Shown one piece after another: positions 1 to 10,069 of a stretch of DNA of 64,000 nt. Origin of the DNA: Meconema thalassinum (taxonomy: Eukaryota; Arthropoda; Insecta; Orthoptera; Tettigoniidae). The notes under the pieces are model-generated. The model was not told the DNA's origin, did no database searches, and saw nothing but the letters and a program-made list of their open reading frames with translations. The first letter of the stretch is position 1; the number at the start of each line of letters is the position of its first letter. A program made the position numbers and the translations under genes. The stretch lies in NCBI GenBank assembly GCA_946902985.2, contig OX336389.2, positions 125,027,572 to 125,091,571 on the forward strand, given 5' to 3'.

Positions 1-481
1 GGCTAAGATTGAAGTTTCGAAAATTTGGTGTTGGTGAAAAAGTGCTCTTAAATGCATTGAACTATTGTAGATGAAGGCGTTAGATGTTGAATTTTGAGAG
101 TTTGAGTTTAATGGTGTTGTGAGAGAGCTGAAATTTGGTGTTTTCAGGAGTTAGTAGTTAGAGTGGGTGATGAGCTTTGATAGGTTTTTTTTTTTTTTTT
201 TTTTTTTTGAGATGGTATGGGATGAGATGAGAAAGGTACGTTGAGGTGAGTGTGGGTGATGGGATATGGTAATTGTTGTTTGAACTATTCGGTAATGAAT
301 GCGATAATAGAAATGGATGAGTTTGTTTGCTGAGATGGAGGTGATGGATGACTTTGGTTGAGATGAAAATTGAAGCGTTATTGTAGAAAACAGAGAGAAG
401 AGAAAGAGTCGAATTAAAATAGAAAAGAAATATAAGCTGTTGATGTAAGAGGTGAGTATATATGGATGGATTGATGTGATG
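1..481. other. Left flank, no gene seen
   Basis: AT- and TG-rich DNA without a convincing reading frame. A run of about 22 T lies at roughly 187-208, separate from the LINE tail at 484-509. It may be the poly(A) tail of another minus-strand retroelement, but I cannot identify a body for it. Confidence 0.5.
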
Positions 482-518
482 GTTTTTTTTTTTTTTTTTT
501 TTTTTTTTTAGATGACTA

Positions 519-3281
519 TTAGTCCGGGGCAGGGGTGAGGCTCTTGAGGTGGAGTAGGCCTAGCTTAGTGTATACTGGATTGCGTAGCTGGATTGCCTCA
601 AGCTGTCGCAGAATAGGATTCTGCGTTTTTCTAGCGCGCTTCAAGTAGCGCAGTTGGAGAAGGTGTATGCACGTCGTAACGGGGGGCAACGGCATTAGAC
701 GGTACAGATCCTCACTTGGGTGTATTGGGGGGAGGCGAAGGGCTATGCGGGCAATGCGTCGTTCCATGGTTACCAGGGGGTGCAAGTAGCTGGCGGCGCA
801 GCCGGCCCAGACAACATGCCCATATGTAATGTAAGAGCGGATGAGGGTCTTGTAAGTGTAGAATAGCGTTGAGGCATGCAGCCCCCAAGAGGTTCCGATC
901 AGCCTGGTGATGAGGCGAGAGCGCTTCTGAGCAGTGGCCGTAAGTGCGCGTAGATGTGGACGAAGGGTGAAGTGCTCGTCAAAGATGACGCCCAGGTAGC
1001 GTAGCGATGGTGAAGTGTGAAGGCGGTGATCGTGGATGCGTAGGGTCAGAAGATTTTGGTTGCGGGTGGCCGAGTTGGCATGGCGACGGGGACGGAAGAG
1101 TACGGCTTTGGTCTTGTCAGTATTTAGACTGAGATGCCAGCGATCACACCAGGCCGTGAATCGGTCGAGATATGGTTGGACCAGTCTGTTGATGGCTGCG
1201 ACGGAAGGGCAAGGAGCGAGTATTGCAGTGTCGTCTGCGAACTGGAGGAGGTGGAGGGGAGCCGGAGGTTGGGGGATATCTCCGACAAAAAGGATGTAGA
1301 GGAGAGGGGATAGTACTGACCCTTGGGGTACGCCTTGGGTGAGAGAGAAGGAGCGTGAGAGGGTGCGATTGATAGAAATGCGGGCGGTGCGGGGACTGAG
1401 GAAGTTTCCAATCAGGCGGATGAAATTATGAGGGAGGTGGTAGTAGTGGAGTTTGAGAAGGAGAGCTGAGTGCCAGACGGTGTCGAAGGCACTCTGAAAA
1501 TCGAAGGTGAGGAGGAGAGTGGGGCGGAAGCGGTTCATGTTATCGGCTGTGAGGGTGGTGAGGCGGAGTAGTTGGTCATGGGTGGAGAGGGCAGGCCGGA
1601 AGCCACATTGGGAGAGGGGGAGTAGCTGATGTCGATTGAGATGGAGGTAGGTGCGGCGGACTAGGATTTTTTCGAAGAGTTTGGAGAGGACGGCTGTGAG
1701 GCAGATGGGACGATAGGAGGAGGGGTCGGAGAGTGGTTTGTTGGGTTTGGGGAAGAGAAGCATGGTGGCAGCGCGCCATGCCGTTGGGTAAAATCCGGTT
1801 TTGAGGAGGTAGGTATAGAGGGTGGCGAGGAGCTGGAAGAAGATAGGGGGTGCCTCTTTGATGTGGAGATAGCGGAGTTGATCGGGACCGGGGGCAGTAT
1901 TTTTGGTACGGGAAAGGGCGAGGTGAATATCGATGGGGGTGATGGGGTCGTTGATAGGGTGTGGGATATGGGGGTGTTGATGATTGGGCTGGAGATAGGG
2001 TCGATCTGAGATGGAGTTGACGGCGTCGTTATCGGTGTCATCGAAGGTGAGGCCGAAATGACCGTTAAAGACCCGTTCGAAGCGACGGGCAAAGATCTCC
2101 AGCTTGGAGGGCAGATCCGGTGGGGCAGTGCCCTGGTGGATGATGGGATAGATGGGTGTGGGGGAGCGTCCAGTGAGGGTGTTTAAGCGTTTCCAGTAAG
2201 AGCCAAGGGAGGAGCGTTGGCCTTGCAAGGAGTTGCAGACTGAGACCCAGTTACGGCGGTGAAAGGCGCGGATGTAGAAATGCACCTGGCGGATAGTCTG
2301 ACGGTGAAGGGTGAGGAAATAGCGATCGCGTGACCTTTTATAGTGGGCTAGATATCTGTGGGAGAGCCGGAGGAGAGGGAGGGCTTTGGGGGGTAACGGG
2401 GGGCGGGAGGGTGAGTACGGGGTGAGGGGGATATGAACGGATGAGGCGTCTGTTAGGGAGGATTCTAGAACTCGGGTGTATGAGTCGACCGAGGCCGCAG
2501 AGTCAAGATGCGGGAGGGGAGGGGTGAGAGAGTTGATGATGTGATCTCTGTAGGCAGGCCAGTTTGCCTGTTTAAAGTTCTGGCGAAGAATCGGCGGCGG
2601 AGGGGTGACGGTGGTGGGTCGTGTTGGTATGGTGACCAGAACGGGGAGATGGTCGCTTCCTATGCTGAGGAGGACGTCCACAGTTAGAAGGTGAGCGAGG
2701 AGATTATGTGCAATAATTGCATCCGGTGTGGTGTTGGAGATAGGGCGAGAATGTTTGGGGATGGCTACGAGGGTGGAGTTTATCGCCTGTAGATAGTTAT
2801 GGAAGTCAGCCAGTTCCGTTGCCGATCGGGAGTGCATGTTTAGGTCCGCAAGTACGAGAAAATGTGGGAAGGTGGTATGGAGATGGGTTAGGAACTCCCG
2901 GGGGAAGGGACGGCGGGGACGGGTGTATATAGTTGCGACATGAAGTACGCGGGAGGGGAAGTAGAGAGTCGCGATGAGGCTCTCAGGGAAGGAGAGTGGG
3001 GGAGGAGGGACGTGAATGCGTAGTGGGATGCGGTTCTTATGTAAGAGGGCGACACCCCCACGCCCAATCTCACGAGGGTGGTCCGCTCTGTGGATGGTGT
3101 AGCCGGGGAGACTGGCTGACTGGTGGGGACGAAGAAACGTTTCGTTTAGTAGAACGGCGTCTGCGGAATGTGCGGCTACGGTGTACTGAAGAAAGGGACG
3201 CTTCTTGTGGAAGGAGCAAACATTGCTGTATATTAGAGAGATGGTTTTGGGAGGCCCTGTGTGGATGGTCTTAGTTGCCAT
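519..3281 (-). CDS. LINE ORF2: AP endonuclease plus reverse transcriptase
   Basis: A 920-residue protein that would nick target DNA and copy the element RNA at the nick. The N-terminal part (about residues 14-235) is an APE-type endonuclease with the patterns LLNETF, ADLNMHS and GSDHLPV, which hold the catalytic Glu, Asp/Asn and His. The reverse transcriptase (about 440-730) shows the fingers pattern SSYRPICL, the palm motif TFDFQSAFDTVW, GVPQGSVLSPLL and the active-site box QFADDTA. The C-terminus is the usual Jockey/I tail without RNase H. The start ATG lies inside the end of ORF1. No stop or frameshift is seen. Clade assignment as Jockey rests on domain order, the poly(A) tail and the three-knuckle ORF1. 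Confidence 0.92.
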   Translation of the reverse strand: MATKTIHTGPPKTISLIYSNVCSFHKKRPFLQYTVAAHSADAVLLNETFLRPHQSASLPGYTIHRADHPREIGRGGVALLHKNRIPLRIHVPPPPLSFPESLIATLYFPSRVLHVATIYTRPRRPFPREFLTHLHTTFPHFLVLADLNMHSRSATELADFHNYLQAINSTLVAIPKHSRPISNTTPDAIIAHNLLAHLLTVDVLLSIGSDHLPVLVTIPTRPTTVTPPPPILRQNFKQANWPAYRDHIINSLTPPLPHLDSAASVDSYTRVLESSLTDASSVHIPLTPYSPSRPPLPPKALPLLRLSHRYLAHYKRSRDRYFLTLHRQTIRQVHFYIRAFHRRNWVSVCNSLQGQRSSLGSYWKRLNTLTGRSPTPIYPIIHQGTAPPDLPSKLEIFARRFERVFNGHFGLTFDDTDNDAVNSISDRPYLQPNHQHPHIPHPINDPITPIDIHLALSRTKNTAPGPDQLRYLHIKEAPPIFFQLLATLYTYLLKTGFYPTAWRAATMLLFPKPNKPLSDPSSYRPICLTAVLSKLFEKILVRRTYLHLNRHQLLPLSQCGFRPALSTHDQLLRLTTLTADNMNRFRPTLLLTFDFQSAFDTVWHSALLLKLHYYHLPHNFIRLIGNFLSPRTARISINRTLSRSFSLTQGVPQGSVLSPLLYILFVGDIPQPPAPLHLLQFADDTAILAPCPSVAAINRLVQPYLDRFTAWCDRWHLSLNTDKTKAVLFRPRRHANSATRNQNLLTLRIHDHRLHTSPSLRYLGVIFDEHFTLRPHLRALTATAQKRSRLITRLIGTSWGLHASTLFYTYKTLIRSYITYGHVVWAGCAASYLHPLVTMERRIARIALRLPPIHPSEDLYRLMPLPPVTTCIHLLQLRYLKRARKTQNPILRQLEAIQLRNPVYTKLGLLHLKSLTPAPD

Positions 3282-4719
3282 GTTGTGTCGATACCAGTGG
3301 GGAGAAGGTGAAATGTGTTAAGGGGCCGGCGTATGAGGGGAAGAAGCGAACATTAAAAATTTGGAGGGCCGCCTGCTGGAGTTGTGTGAGAACCAGAGGC
3401 CGTTGGAATGGCATGAGGTTTTGAAGGGAGATGGTGAGGAAGCGGAGGAGGTTTTCCACCGTCAAGGGGGGAAATTGGGTGTTTGCGGTCGGGGTTGGGG
3501 GGTCGATTGTCTTTACGGGTGCGACAAGCTCCGGATGATCTGGGGGAGGTGCGGGTTTACCCTTACACTTGTAGGAGTGTGTAGGGTGCTGGCCCGAGCA
3601 CTGGTGGCATTTGGGAGGTTGGGCGAGGTTTGGACATTGTTGCAGGGGGTGGTCAGGTTGGGAACAGTGGGGGCAGATGCACGGTTGGCGGCACTGTTCA
3701 GTAGAGTGCTGGTTGTAGGCCAGACACCTATTGCAACGGAGAGCCATGGGAGGTGGAGCTTTAGAGGGTTCTACTCGGTGGTGATATCGAAAGATGTATA
3801 CGCCGAGCTGGAGTAGACGATCGACTTCTGCCTGGGTGGCCAGGAGAATCCTGACCATCCAGGTTGGGCCTGTGGGGCACTTTATGCGGAAGGCCTTTTT
3901 CACCTGGATTTGTTCGCGCTCAAGTTCCGATATGACGACCTCCTCAGGAAGATCAGGGTCAACGCCTCGGATCACGCACGAGAAGAGTGGTGTACGGGTG
4001 GGAGGGGGTGCTGTGGTGGGAGTTTGGCGCGATGTAAGGGGACCGATCGTCACTGTGGGACCAAGTCGGGCGGGTGAATTGGCGTCCTCAAGGGTGGTGG
4101 CGACAATGTCATCGTCGGTTTTGAGGATCACACCATTTGAGACGGAGACCAGGATGAAAGGTAAAGAGGGGGGGATGAGCGTCTCCAAGGCTCCCGAGAT
4201 TTCCTGTCTGGACAGGTGTTGGAGACCGGAGATAAGGTAAGAATGCTTATAGGCGGGCTGAGCAGCCTTGGCTGCATAGGGGATGGATGATTGGGGAATT
4301 GGGGAGGGGGTCGTTCCCTCCTGGAAGGGTAGGGTCCCCGTGGAGCGAGGGAGGGGTGGGAGATCAAAGATGGAGGGAGGGGGGTTCGTGTTAAATGTGG
4401 CATCCAGTAGGGGAATGGAAGGATGACCACCCTCCTCCATCCCATCATGGACACGCAAACGGGAGCGCTGGGTAAGTTCAGAGTCCGCGGGGTCAGGTAC
4501 TTTGCGTTTCGCGGACAGGATGGAGTTTTGTGGGATTACTGGTGGGAGGTTGGGGTGAAGGCCAGAGGTGGAGGGTGTAGCGGTAGACACGGTAGTAGCC
4601 GTGGTTAGGTTTTTAGGGATGGCGCCTTGAGAGTTAGTGCGCGGCGGTGCCTCCTTGTTGGTCCCCTTAGCGTTACCCGGATCACGGTTTGGGGATCCAC
4701 GACCTTTGCCACGACCCAT
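3271..4719 (-). CDS. LINE ORF1: gag-like RNA-binding protein with three zinc knuckles
   Basis: A 482-residue protein expected to bind element RNA and form the ribonucleoprotein. The N-terminal half is low-complexity, rich in Pro, Ser and Thr. About residues 230-320 resemble the PRE_C2HC region found before the knuckles in Jockey ORF1. Three knuckles follow at about 324-385: CNRC...HSTEQC (CX2CX5HX4C, one residue longer than usual), CPHC...HPLQQC (CX2CX4HX4C) and CHQC...C (readable as CX2CX3HX6C). Its stop codon overlaps the ORF2 start within 11 bases, so ORF2 is probably translated by reinitiation or a related mechanism (inference). Confidence 0.88.
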   Translation of the reverse strand: MGRGKGRGSPNRDPGNAKGTNKEAPPRTNSQGAIPKNLTTATTVSTATPSTSGLHPNLPPVIPQNSILSAKRKVPDPADSELTQRSRLRVHDGMEEGGHPSIPLLDATFNTNPPPSIFDLPPLPRSTGTLPFQEGTTPSPIPQSSIPYAAKAAQPAYKHSYLISGLQHLSRQEISGALETLIPPSLPFILVSVSNGVILKTDDDIVATTLEDANSPARLGPTVTIGPLTSRQTPTTAPPPTRTPLFSCVIRGVDPDLPEEVVISELEREQIQVKKAFRIKCPTGPTWMVRILLATQAEVDRLLQLGVYIFRYHHRVEPSKAPPPMALRCNRCLAYNQHSTEQCRQPCICPHCSQPDHPLQQCPNLAQPPKCHQCSGQHPTHSYKCKGKPAPPPDHPELVAPVKTIDPPTPTANTQFPPLTVENLLRFLTISLQNLMPFQRPLVLTQLQQAALQIFNVRFFPSYAGPLTHFTFSPLVSTQHGN

Positions 4720-5040
4720 GACGAATATGTGGAAGGTACTAACAGGTATAGGATGAGGCCAATGTTACCAGGGCAGGGGGGTGGGGTGCAAAGATCGCGA
4801 AAGGAATTGCAGGACTAGGGCACTAAGTCCCTAAAAAAGGAGAAGGCTGGATGGCGCGGCGGTATTATGTGGCCGTGAATGATACTGGGTGAATGAAAGC
4901 TGTGTGTATGATGAATGTGTAAGTCTGGAAAGAATAATTTCCCAGACGAGCTGTGTGTATGTCAGTGTAATTGTAATATGAATGATGTTGCGTGAAGAAA
5001 AATGAAGTAGAAATGAAGGTGCTGACACTACAGCAGTCTC

Positions 5041-5470
5041 GAGGAGAAGGCTATATGTCGACAGGCGCTACACAGAAAGAACGTAGCTGTGTATTGCAGG
5101 CTGTAGGTGTTCTGTGTAGCGTGCACTGGCGATGAGAAAACTGCTGGCTCCACTCAATCTCCTTGAATAAACGTAGATAGGCAAGCAGCGGTGTCGCCAG
5201 ACAGTTCTGTAGATGTACGAAGCGAAGAGTAGATGCAGTGGATGTTTAAATATATGAAATTTGAAGACGATTGTGCACTGCCTGCAAGGCAGTGGTGTGA
5301 TGCGAGCTCCACGTGGCCAGACGAGGTCGCCTCGAAGGATCCAGAATATTCGAGAAGAAGACGATGGCGATGACGTGGTTATGACGTGGCGATAATTGGA
5401 TGATGACGTAGAAAAATTCTGGTAATATTCGGCAAGAATGACGTTCTTCGGAATAGTCAGAAATAAGATG
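5041..5470. other. Unique DNA between the LINE and the tandem array
   Basis: About 430 bases that do not recur in front of copies 2 or 3. A minus-strand frame of 181 codons crosses it into the unit, but its residue composition looks random. The right limit is the point where similarity to 25614 and 45754 starts. It is either the ancestral left flank of the array or the end of an unrecognised insertion. Confidence 0.5.
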
Positions 5471-6192
5471 GAATTTATATTAGACCTAGGTTCTGCTGCA
5501 ATGGCTTTACTATCTCTGTTGTTATTAACACTGACACATTGTTTAATAAATTCCGTGGAATTTCCTCTTCCTCTTGGTACCTGGTCGACATTTAGAACAC
5601 ATCTCATACGCACGCAATAATAGGAAATTCTCCAAACATAAAGCCTGGAGCAACACAGGAAGCGGACATATTTTGTTTATGTTTACATATTTTCAGACTG
5701 TAAGCTGTTAACACATGTGCTGCCATCTGTTAGACAGATGAGTAAACTTTATAACCTGGAGTATAGAGCCATAGAGAGCGCAGCTCGGCCGTGGCTGGAA
5801 GAATGCTGACTCATACCCGCAAATTTGAATCAGGAAATTTTAAATATTTAGATGCAAGCACCGATTACCCTAGTAATTACCAAGTAAGATGCTGTGGAGC
5901 CACACCCCGTAGACATGTGCGCACGGGCCCCTTTTAAAATAGTATTTTTAACTACTTACAGGTGAAATATCGACATGAAATATATTATATTCATTTTAAG
6001 CAGCAAAATAAGGTTTCCAATTACAATGAAAACACGAAAATGGCAGCAATTTTATTCAAAAATGTCATTTCAAACTTATAACCTTTTGAGAGGTGGAACA
6101 TTAAGGTCACACTGCTTAAAATGCAGTAAATACATTTGTTTTATTCATAATTTTCAATTTTGCTCAGTGGTGAGAGTAAAATTATTAAATAC
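5471..6192. other. Unit start, non-coding
   Basis: No domain or clear exon is seen. A short minus-strand frame crosses 5471-5613 and its equivalents, but it has no convincing splice sites. The rest is AT-rich and read here as intron or spacer DNA downstream of the SEA exon pair. Confidence 0.4.
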
Positions 6193-6359
6193 CTTTAATG
6201 TCCAGACTTTTGGGGTCGACTGTGAGGTTAGCAAGATATGGAGATGTCTCCGACTCGATATGACTTGCTAGAACAGCCACCAAATCAGGAACGGTGACTT
6301 CTTGCTGTCTTGGATACAAATGTAGATTGAAATGCACCACCAGATCCTGACCATCCATA
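6193..6359 (-). CDS. SEA-domain exon B, copy 1 (host gene)
   Basis: A 167-nt internal exon on the minus strand: acceptor CTGCAG just above 6359, donor AAAG|GTATTT at 6193/6192. It gives one base that completes a split Gly codon, 55 codons, and one trailing base (phase 1). The peptide carries DLVVHFNLHL, VTVPDLVAVLASHI and NLTVDPKSLDI, the pattern of the C-terminal half of a SEA domain, an extracellular module common in membrane mucins and type II transmembrane proteases. Its entry phase fits exon A at 8658-8871. Copy 1 has Gln and Glu where copies 2 and 3 have Glu and Asp. The parent protein is not certain. Confidence 0.75.
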
Positions 6360-6539
6360 CTGCAGCATATGAAACACATCAATAAGTACAATATTATCAA
6401 AATTAAGTACAAGCAGGACAGTATGTAAAGCTCACCAGTGAAGCCACACAAAAAAAACTTTTATTATTAATCTAAACACATTAAACAAGTACTTTCGTGA
6501 AGAACTATATAGCCTATTTTCATATATCCTAGTTATGTT

Positions 6540-7226
6540 AATTGCCTCTATCAACATACAAAATTTAAGTTTGATTGCTGTAATAGATTCGAAGATATTG
6601 AGAACCGACTAAATATTTTTGGATGGTCGCCATGTTGGATTGTTAGAGTTATGTACCATTAAAGGAAAATTATTGCGTAGGTTCATTATTCAAACTTTCA
6701 CTTTGATCGCATGATTATGACACAAGAAATAAAAACTTAATTTTAAAATTCGCACAGCCGCCATCTTGAGGTTATGTAAGCAATTGAACTTAATTAGATA
6801 CCATTGCATTACAGTGTATATAAGCATATACTGTACCAAGTTTCATTGCGTTTGGTTGGTTAAATCGCGAGAAACGTCTATTTACAAGTCGCAAATTCGC
6901 CTGGCCGCCATGTTGGTTTTGTAGTTACCAGGTTTTCGAAAGTCACATTGGTGAACTTCTAGCAGTTCCCTTTATCACCGTACAAAATTTCAGGGTGATA
7001 TCGGTAATAGTTTCGGAGGGATTGAATGGTGTTGAAATATTTCGCACAGCCGCCATGTTGGATTGGTGAGACGTAACAAAATTGGAAGGGCACGGACGGG
7101 GTGGTCCGGAATAGTGCTATGAACTTACCGAGTTTCATTGAAATCGCTCCATCCGTTTAGATTTTATTAGGGGGACACACACCCACACGAACCACACACG
7201 TACGCACACACACAGACAGACACACG
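6540..7226. repeat. Degenerate ~140-bp repeats with a GCCATGTTGG core, plus (AC)n tract
   Basis: Four units share the motif TCGCACAGCCGCCATGTTGG or a variant, with GCCAT at 6629, 6759, 6905 and 7052 (spacings 130, 146, 147). Between the cores recur blocks like ACAAAATTTCAGGGTGAT and GTTTCATTGAAATCG. The array ends in an AC-rich tract at about 7173-7226. It may be the 3' region of an unrecognised transposon. Confidence 0.7.
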
Positions 7227-7299
7227 GGCGAAAGGTGATCTCATAAGTCTATTTTTTTTTTTTGCATAAAATGAAAATAGGCTAAAAAAGTTTTGCATA

Positions 7300-7915
7300 T
7301 TGCTGGCCAGGAGTCGTAGTGGTTTCAAGTCCATTAGTCGTTCTTGCATGTATAAAGGCTGTGTACTCTCGCCTGTGTCAATGAGGATGGATCTGTGCGA
7401 GTGTGGAGACGACCCGGTGAGCGTATTCGCGACCAATACATCCGAGACCGACACCAATAGGGAGGAGGTGGTGCAATGTTTTGGGGTGGCATCATGTATG
7501 GTCACCGAACCCCTCTTGTGTACATCTCGGAGCGTATGACAGGCATACATTACAGGGATAATGTCCTAGCACCTGTAGTGAAAGGCAATGCTGACATTTT
7601 CGGCCCAAATTTCACTTTCGTGGACCATAACGCTCGTCCGCACAGAGCTGGCATTGTCAATGCCTTTCTTCAGGAGAATGGTATTCACAGAATGGAATGG
7701 CCTGTCTATGTCGGTCCTCACTTTCATCCCCACTGTGCTCCATGGCAATATGCAAAACTATTCTTGATATTTGTATTGGAACAGTCGAAATACTCAACAC
7801 CTATTTTCGTTAAGAAAAAATACACTGTCATTCTTGTTTTTGATTCATTTAGGTGCTTGGACATCGTGGCCATCAGCTCCGTGTACTTGCAGTACGTGAA
7901 GAATTGCCAGATAAC
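7300..7915 (+). pseudogene. Tc1-like transposase fossil, copy 1
   Basis: Plus-strand remnant of a Tc1/mariner DDE transposase. A frame around 7370-7470 reads VNEDGSVRVWRRPGER before a TAG stop. After it, from 7476, come MFWGGIMYGHRTPLV, VDHNARPHRAGIV with the second catalytic Asp region, and NGIHRMEWP. The region that should hold SPDLNPIE is scrambled and about 100 bases later VLGHRGHQLRVL resembles the C-terminus. N-terminal DNA-binding domains and inverted repeats were not found. An old, inactive copy shared by all three units, so it predates the duplication. Confidence 0.8.
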
Positions 7916-8062
7916 CTATATTATTGTGGTGTCTAAATTAGTATGATTATTTGTGCTTGATAGGAATGGAAAGGATGAAGTCATGGGCTCAAGTTAGGAA
8001 CCATTGCAGTATTTGCCTCGAGTAAAAGTGGAAAACAATGGGTGGGGATCGAACCTCTTCTC
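7895..8062 (-). mobile_element. SINE family S3 relic, copy 1
   Basis: Minus-oriented fragment of the tRNA-headed SINE seen better at 53465-54345. Shared blocks are CAGATAACCTATATTATTG, AGTTAGGAACCATTGCAG and GGGGATCGAACCTC (a B-box on the minus strand). The head is degenerate. Confidence 0.6.
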
Positions 8063-8657
8063 AGTCAACGAGTCTCCAGTCTTTATTAAGGCCATGTGTG
8101 ATAAATGCATTTCTGCTACGTCGATTACGGTATAGTGGTTTTGTAGTAGCGAACACTATTCCAGTCACCTCAGAAACACAGGCAATCAGATAAATGCATC
8201 ACACATTCAAGTACATTGAGCTGCTGGCCAAAATATGTCCCAATACCCTAATTAAAGCAAAAACAACGTGTTGAAGTCTGTCTTCGAACACTTCCAGCAT
8301 CTGTTATGAATAGCTGTGGCGATTACAAGGTTTACTGTTTGTTTGCTTTGATACAAGCTGCAGCCATGCTGCCAACGTAACTGCTGATGCTAGCTCTTGC
8401 AGCAGCAAGTAAGCACTGCGGAGAACATTCCTTGGCGCCCTGTAGAAGAATTTGATGATGATGATGAAACCAAACATTTGGCTTTCACAGTAAGCAAGGT
8501 GAAACGAAGAGACATGGTACTGCGTAGTATAGTAAAATCGCACGTATTAGCCAACTTATTTACACCGTACATTCCTACTACGTCTTCAGAGCTGGTGCTC
8601 AGACAGTAGTAGTAGTAGTAGTAGTACTAGTAGATCATTGAGAAGAATTAAACTTAC
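8063..8657. other. Intron between SEA exons, distal part
   Basis: Between exons A and B of the SEA domain. It contains a short (TAG)n microsatellite at about 8605-8632. A 70-codon plus frame at 8397-8609 is kept in all copies but resembles nothing I know. Confidence 0.5.
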
Positions 8658-8871
8658 CCATCAAAGGCTAGAACCTCAGTACCTATGAAGGCTGGTCTCA
8701 GGTCACTACGACGGAATATAAGGTTGATCCTCTCCCGGTAGTCTCGTGCTCTGTGTTGAAACTGTACTGTTGCTGGATCTGCCAGCTCTGGGGAGAAGGA
8801 ATCGCCCTTCATCACACGGAACATTGACCGGAACACTTGCTCTCCTGGTGGGTCTGATATGAGGAATGTAT
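8658..8871 (-). CDS. SEA-domain exon A, copy 1 (host gene)
   Basis: A 214-nt internal exon on the minus strand: acceptor TATTTGCAG|AT at 8872/8871, donor GATGG|GTAAGT at 8658/8657. It supplies two bases of a split Asp codon, 70 codons and two bases of a split Gly codon. The peptide contains MFRVMKGDSFSPELADP, then YRERINLIFRRSDLRPAFIG and EVLAFDG, the first half of a SEA domain. The phase 1 entry matches the Fz exon at 17021-17262 and the phase 2 exit matches exon B. It has Phe where copies 2 and 3 have Val, in the stretch EQ-V-F/V-RSMF. Type II transmembrane proteases are one group with this domain. Confidence 0.78.
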
Positions 8872-9235
8872 CTGCAAATACATATATAAAACACGAATTT
8901 CAATATTGTGTTCATTGCCAAACTATTAGCCTTTCATTTACCTGGATTATTTCTATTTAATAACCCATCTTTAAGGTCAACAATTTGCAATGTCTTTAGT
9001 AAAATGAATTTAAGAACTCCTCCACCATGATAAGCATCTTATAGAAGTCGAGAGACTCATATGCAGTCCTTTAGGAAACCATGCGCAGATGCAATAAATA
9101 TTTGTTAAACTTCAACAATGGAATAATTTCTAGTAATATCTCAGATTTTGTAAATCAGTGGAAGGTGAATAGAATTGAACAGGGGCATGATTAAGGGAGT
9201 AGAGGAAACTTAAAAAAAGCTACAGTGTCATAAAG
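8872..9235. other. Intron DNA next to SEA exon A
   Basis: AT-rich intron sequence without a feature. In copy 2 the equivalent stretch (29013-29375) contains the switch from copy 3-type to copy 1-type variants. Confidence 0.5.
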
Positions 9236-9395
9236 TTACTTTGTCAGACTTTGCCCCAAAGGGGGGCTTAACGTGCCAGTAAATCTACTGACACGACTCC
9301 CTTGTCTTTGTGCACCCTCAAATGCCAACTGGTTGTGCCAGGATTCAATCCTGCGATCTTGGGACTGTACATTATCAAGCTGAGAAGGAAAAGAC
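9236..9395 (-). mobile_element. SINE family S5, copy 1
   Basis: Minus-oriented tRNA-derived SINE piece. Read on the minus strand it has a B-box-like GGATTGAATCCTGG, then GGCATTTGAGGGTGCACAAA and GTAGATTTACTGGCACGTTA, a body I associate with common arthropod SINEs. The tRNA head is incomplete. Confidence 0.6.
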
Positions 9396-10057
9396 ATGAT
9401 GGTAAGCAACTTACATGAACAAGTAGACAATAGGTACACAGTAGGACGAACACAAAATGTAACAAATATTTCGAGGTATGTCATTGTCAGCGATTCCATA
9501 TACAGTAGTGTCCTCCTCCACTGTCCCCAAGGACCTTCTCTACAGCTGCTCCATTGTCATATACAGACATTCGCCCAACCTCGAGGACATCGTTGCATAC
9601 TACCGACCAGCCAACATCTGTTCTAGAGTGGTTTGTTCCGGTGTGTAAGATTCATTCTTCTCTTAATCACTGAAGATGACTTTGGTCAAAATATTTGTTG
9701 GTTTTCTTTTTGATCATCCTGCAGTACCGTGTGTGTACGGTATATAATCTACTTACCCAGGTAAGTTGTACTTGCTTTCAATTTTGTATTTTCCTTTCTA
9801 GCTTTATAATGCTGCCAGTTTTCATATTTTTATTATAATTTTATATTGTAGTTATTTTATATTTTTTATTTTAACAACTGTTATTGAGAACTGTTGCCAC
9901 AAAGCTTTAAGTAAACTTCATACTTATAAACAAATCAACTATCAATTGAAATTATGTCTTCAATCTTTATTCAATTCAATTACGTTATAAAATAGATGTA
10001 AATATGTACATGAACATTGCCTGTGCTGTTCTAACCAATGTGTACCAGTACAGTACC
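9396..10057. other. Intron DNA, no feature
   Basis: AT-rich intron sequence. It holds the single base I found that separates copies 1 and 2 right of the crossover (9713 A, 29853 T; copy 3 also T). Confidence 0.5.
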
Positions 10058-10069
10058 TGTTTCACAAAG

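Larger units (their letters stand above)
482..5040 (-). mobile_element. Jockey-clade non-LTR retrotransposon, apparently full length
   Basis: Minus-strand LINE with a gag-like ORF1 (4719 down to 3271), an endonuclease/reverse transcriptase ORF2 (3281 down to 519) and a poly(A) tail seen as poly-T at about 484-509. The 3' UTR is only about ten bases. The 5' UTR lies between 4720 and roughly 5040; that end is approximate because I found no clear target-site duplication. ORF1 and ORF2 overlap by 11 bases, a common Jockey arrangement. Both ORFs are uninterrupted, which suggests recent activity. It lies just outside the tandem array. Confidence 0.85.

Noticed and set aside
1124..2092. Pro/Ser-rich minus- and plus-strand frames inside the LINE
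   Set aside because: They are shadows of ORF2 in other frames.
6540..7226. CRISPR-like array
   Set aside because: Units are degenerate, about 140 bp long, and the genome is eukaryotic.
8397..8609. Plus-strand 70-codon frame kept in all three copies
   Set aside because: Acidic low-complexity run, no recognisable domain, and conservation is explained by recent duplication.
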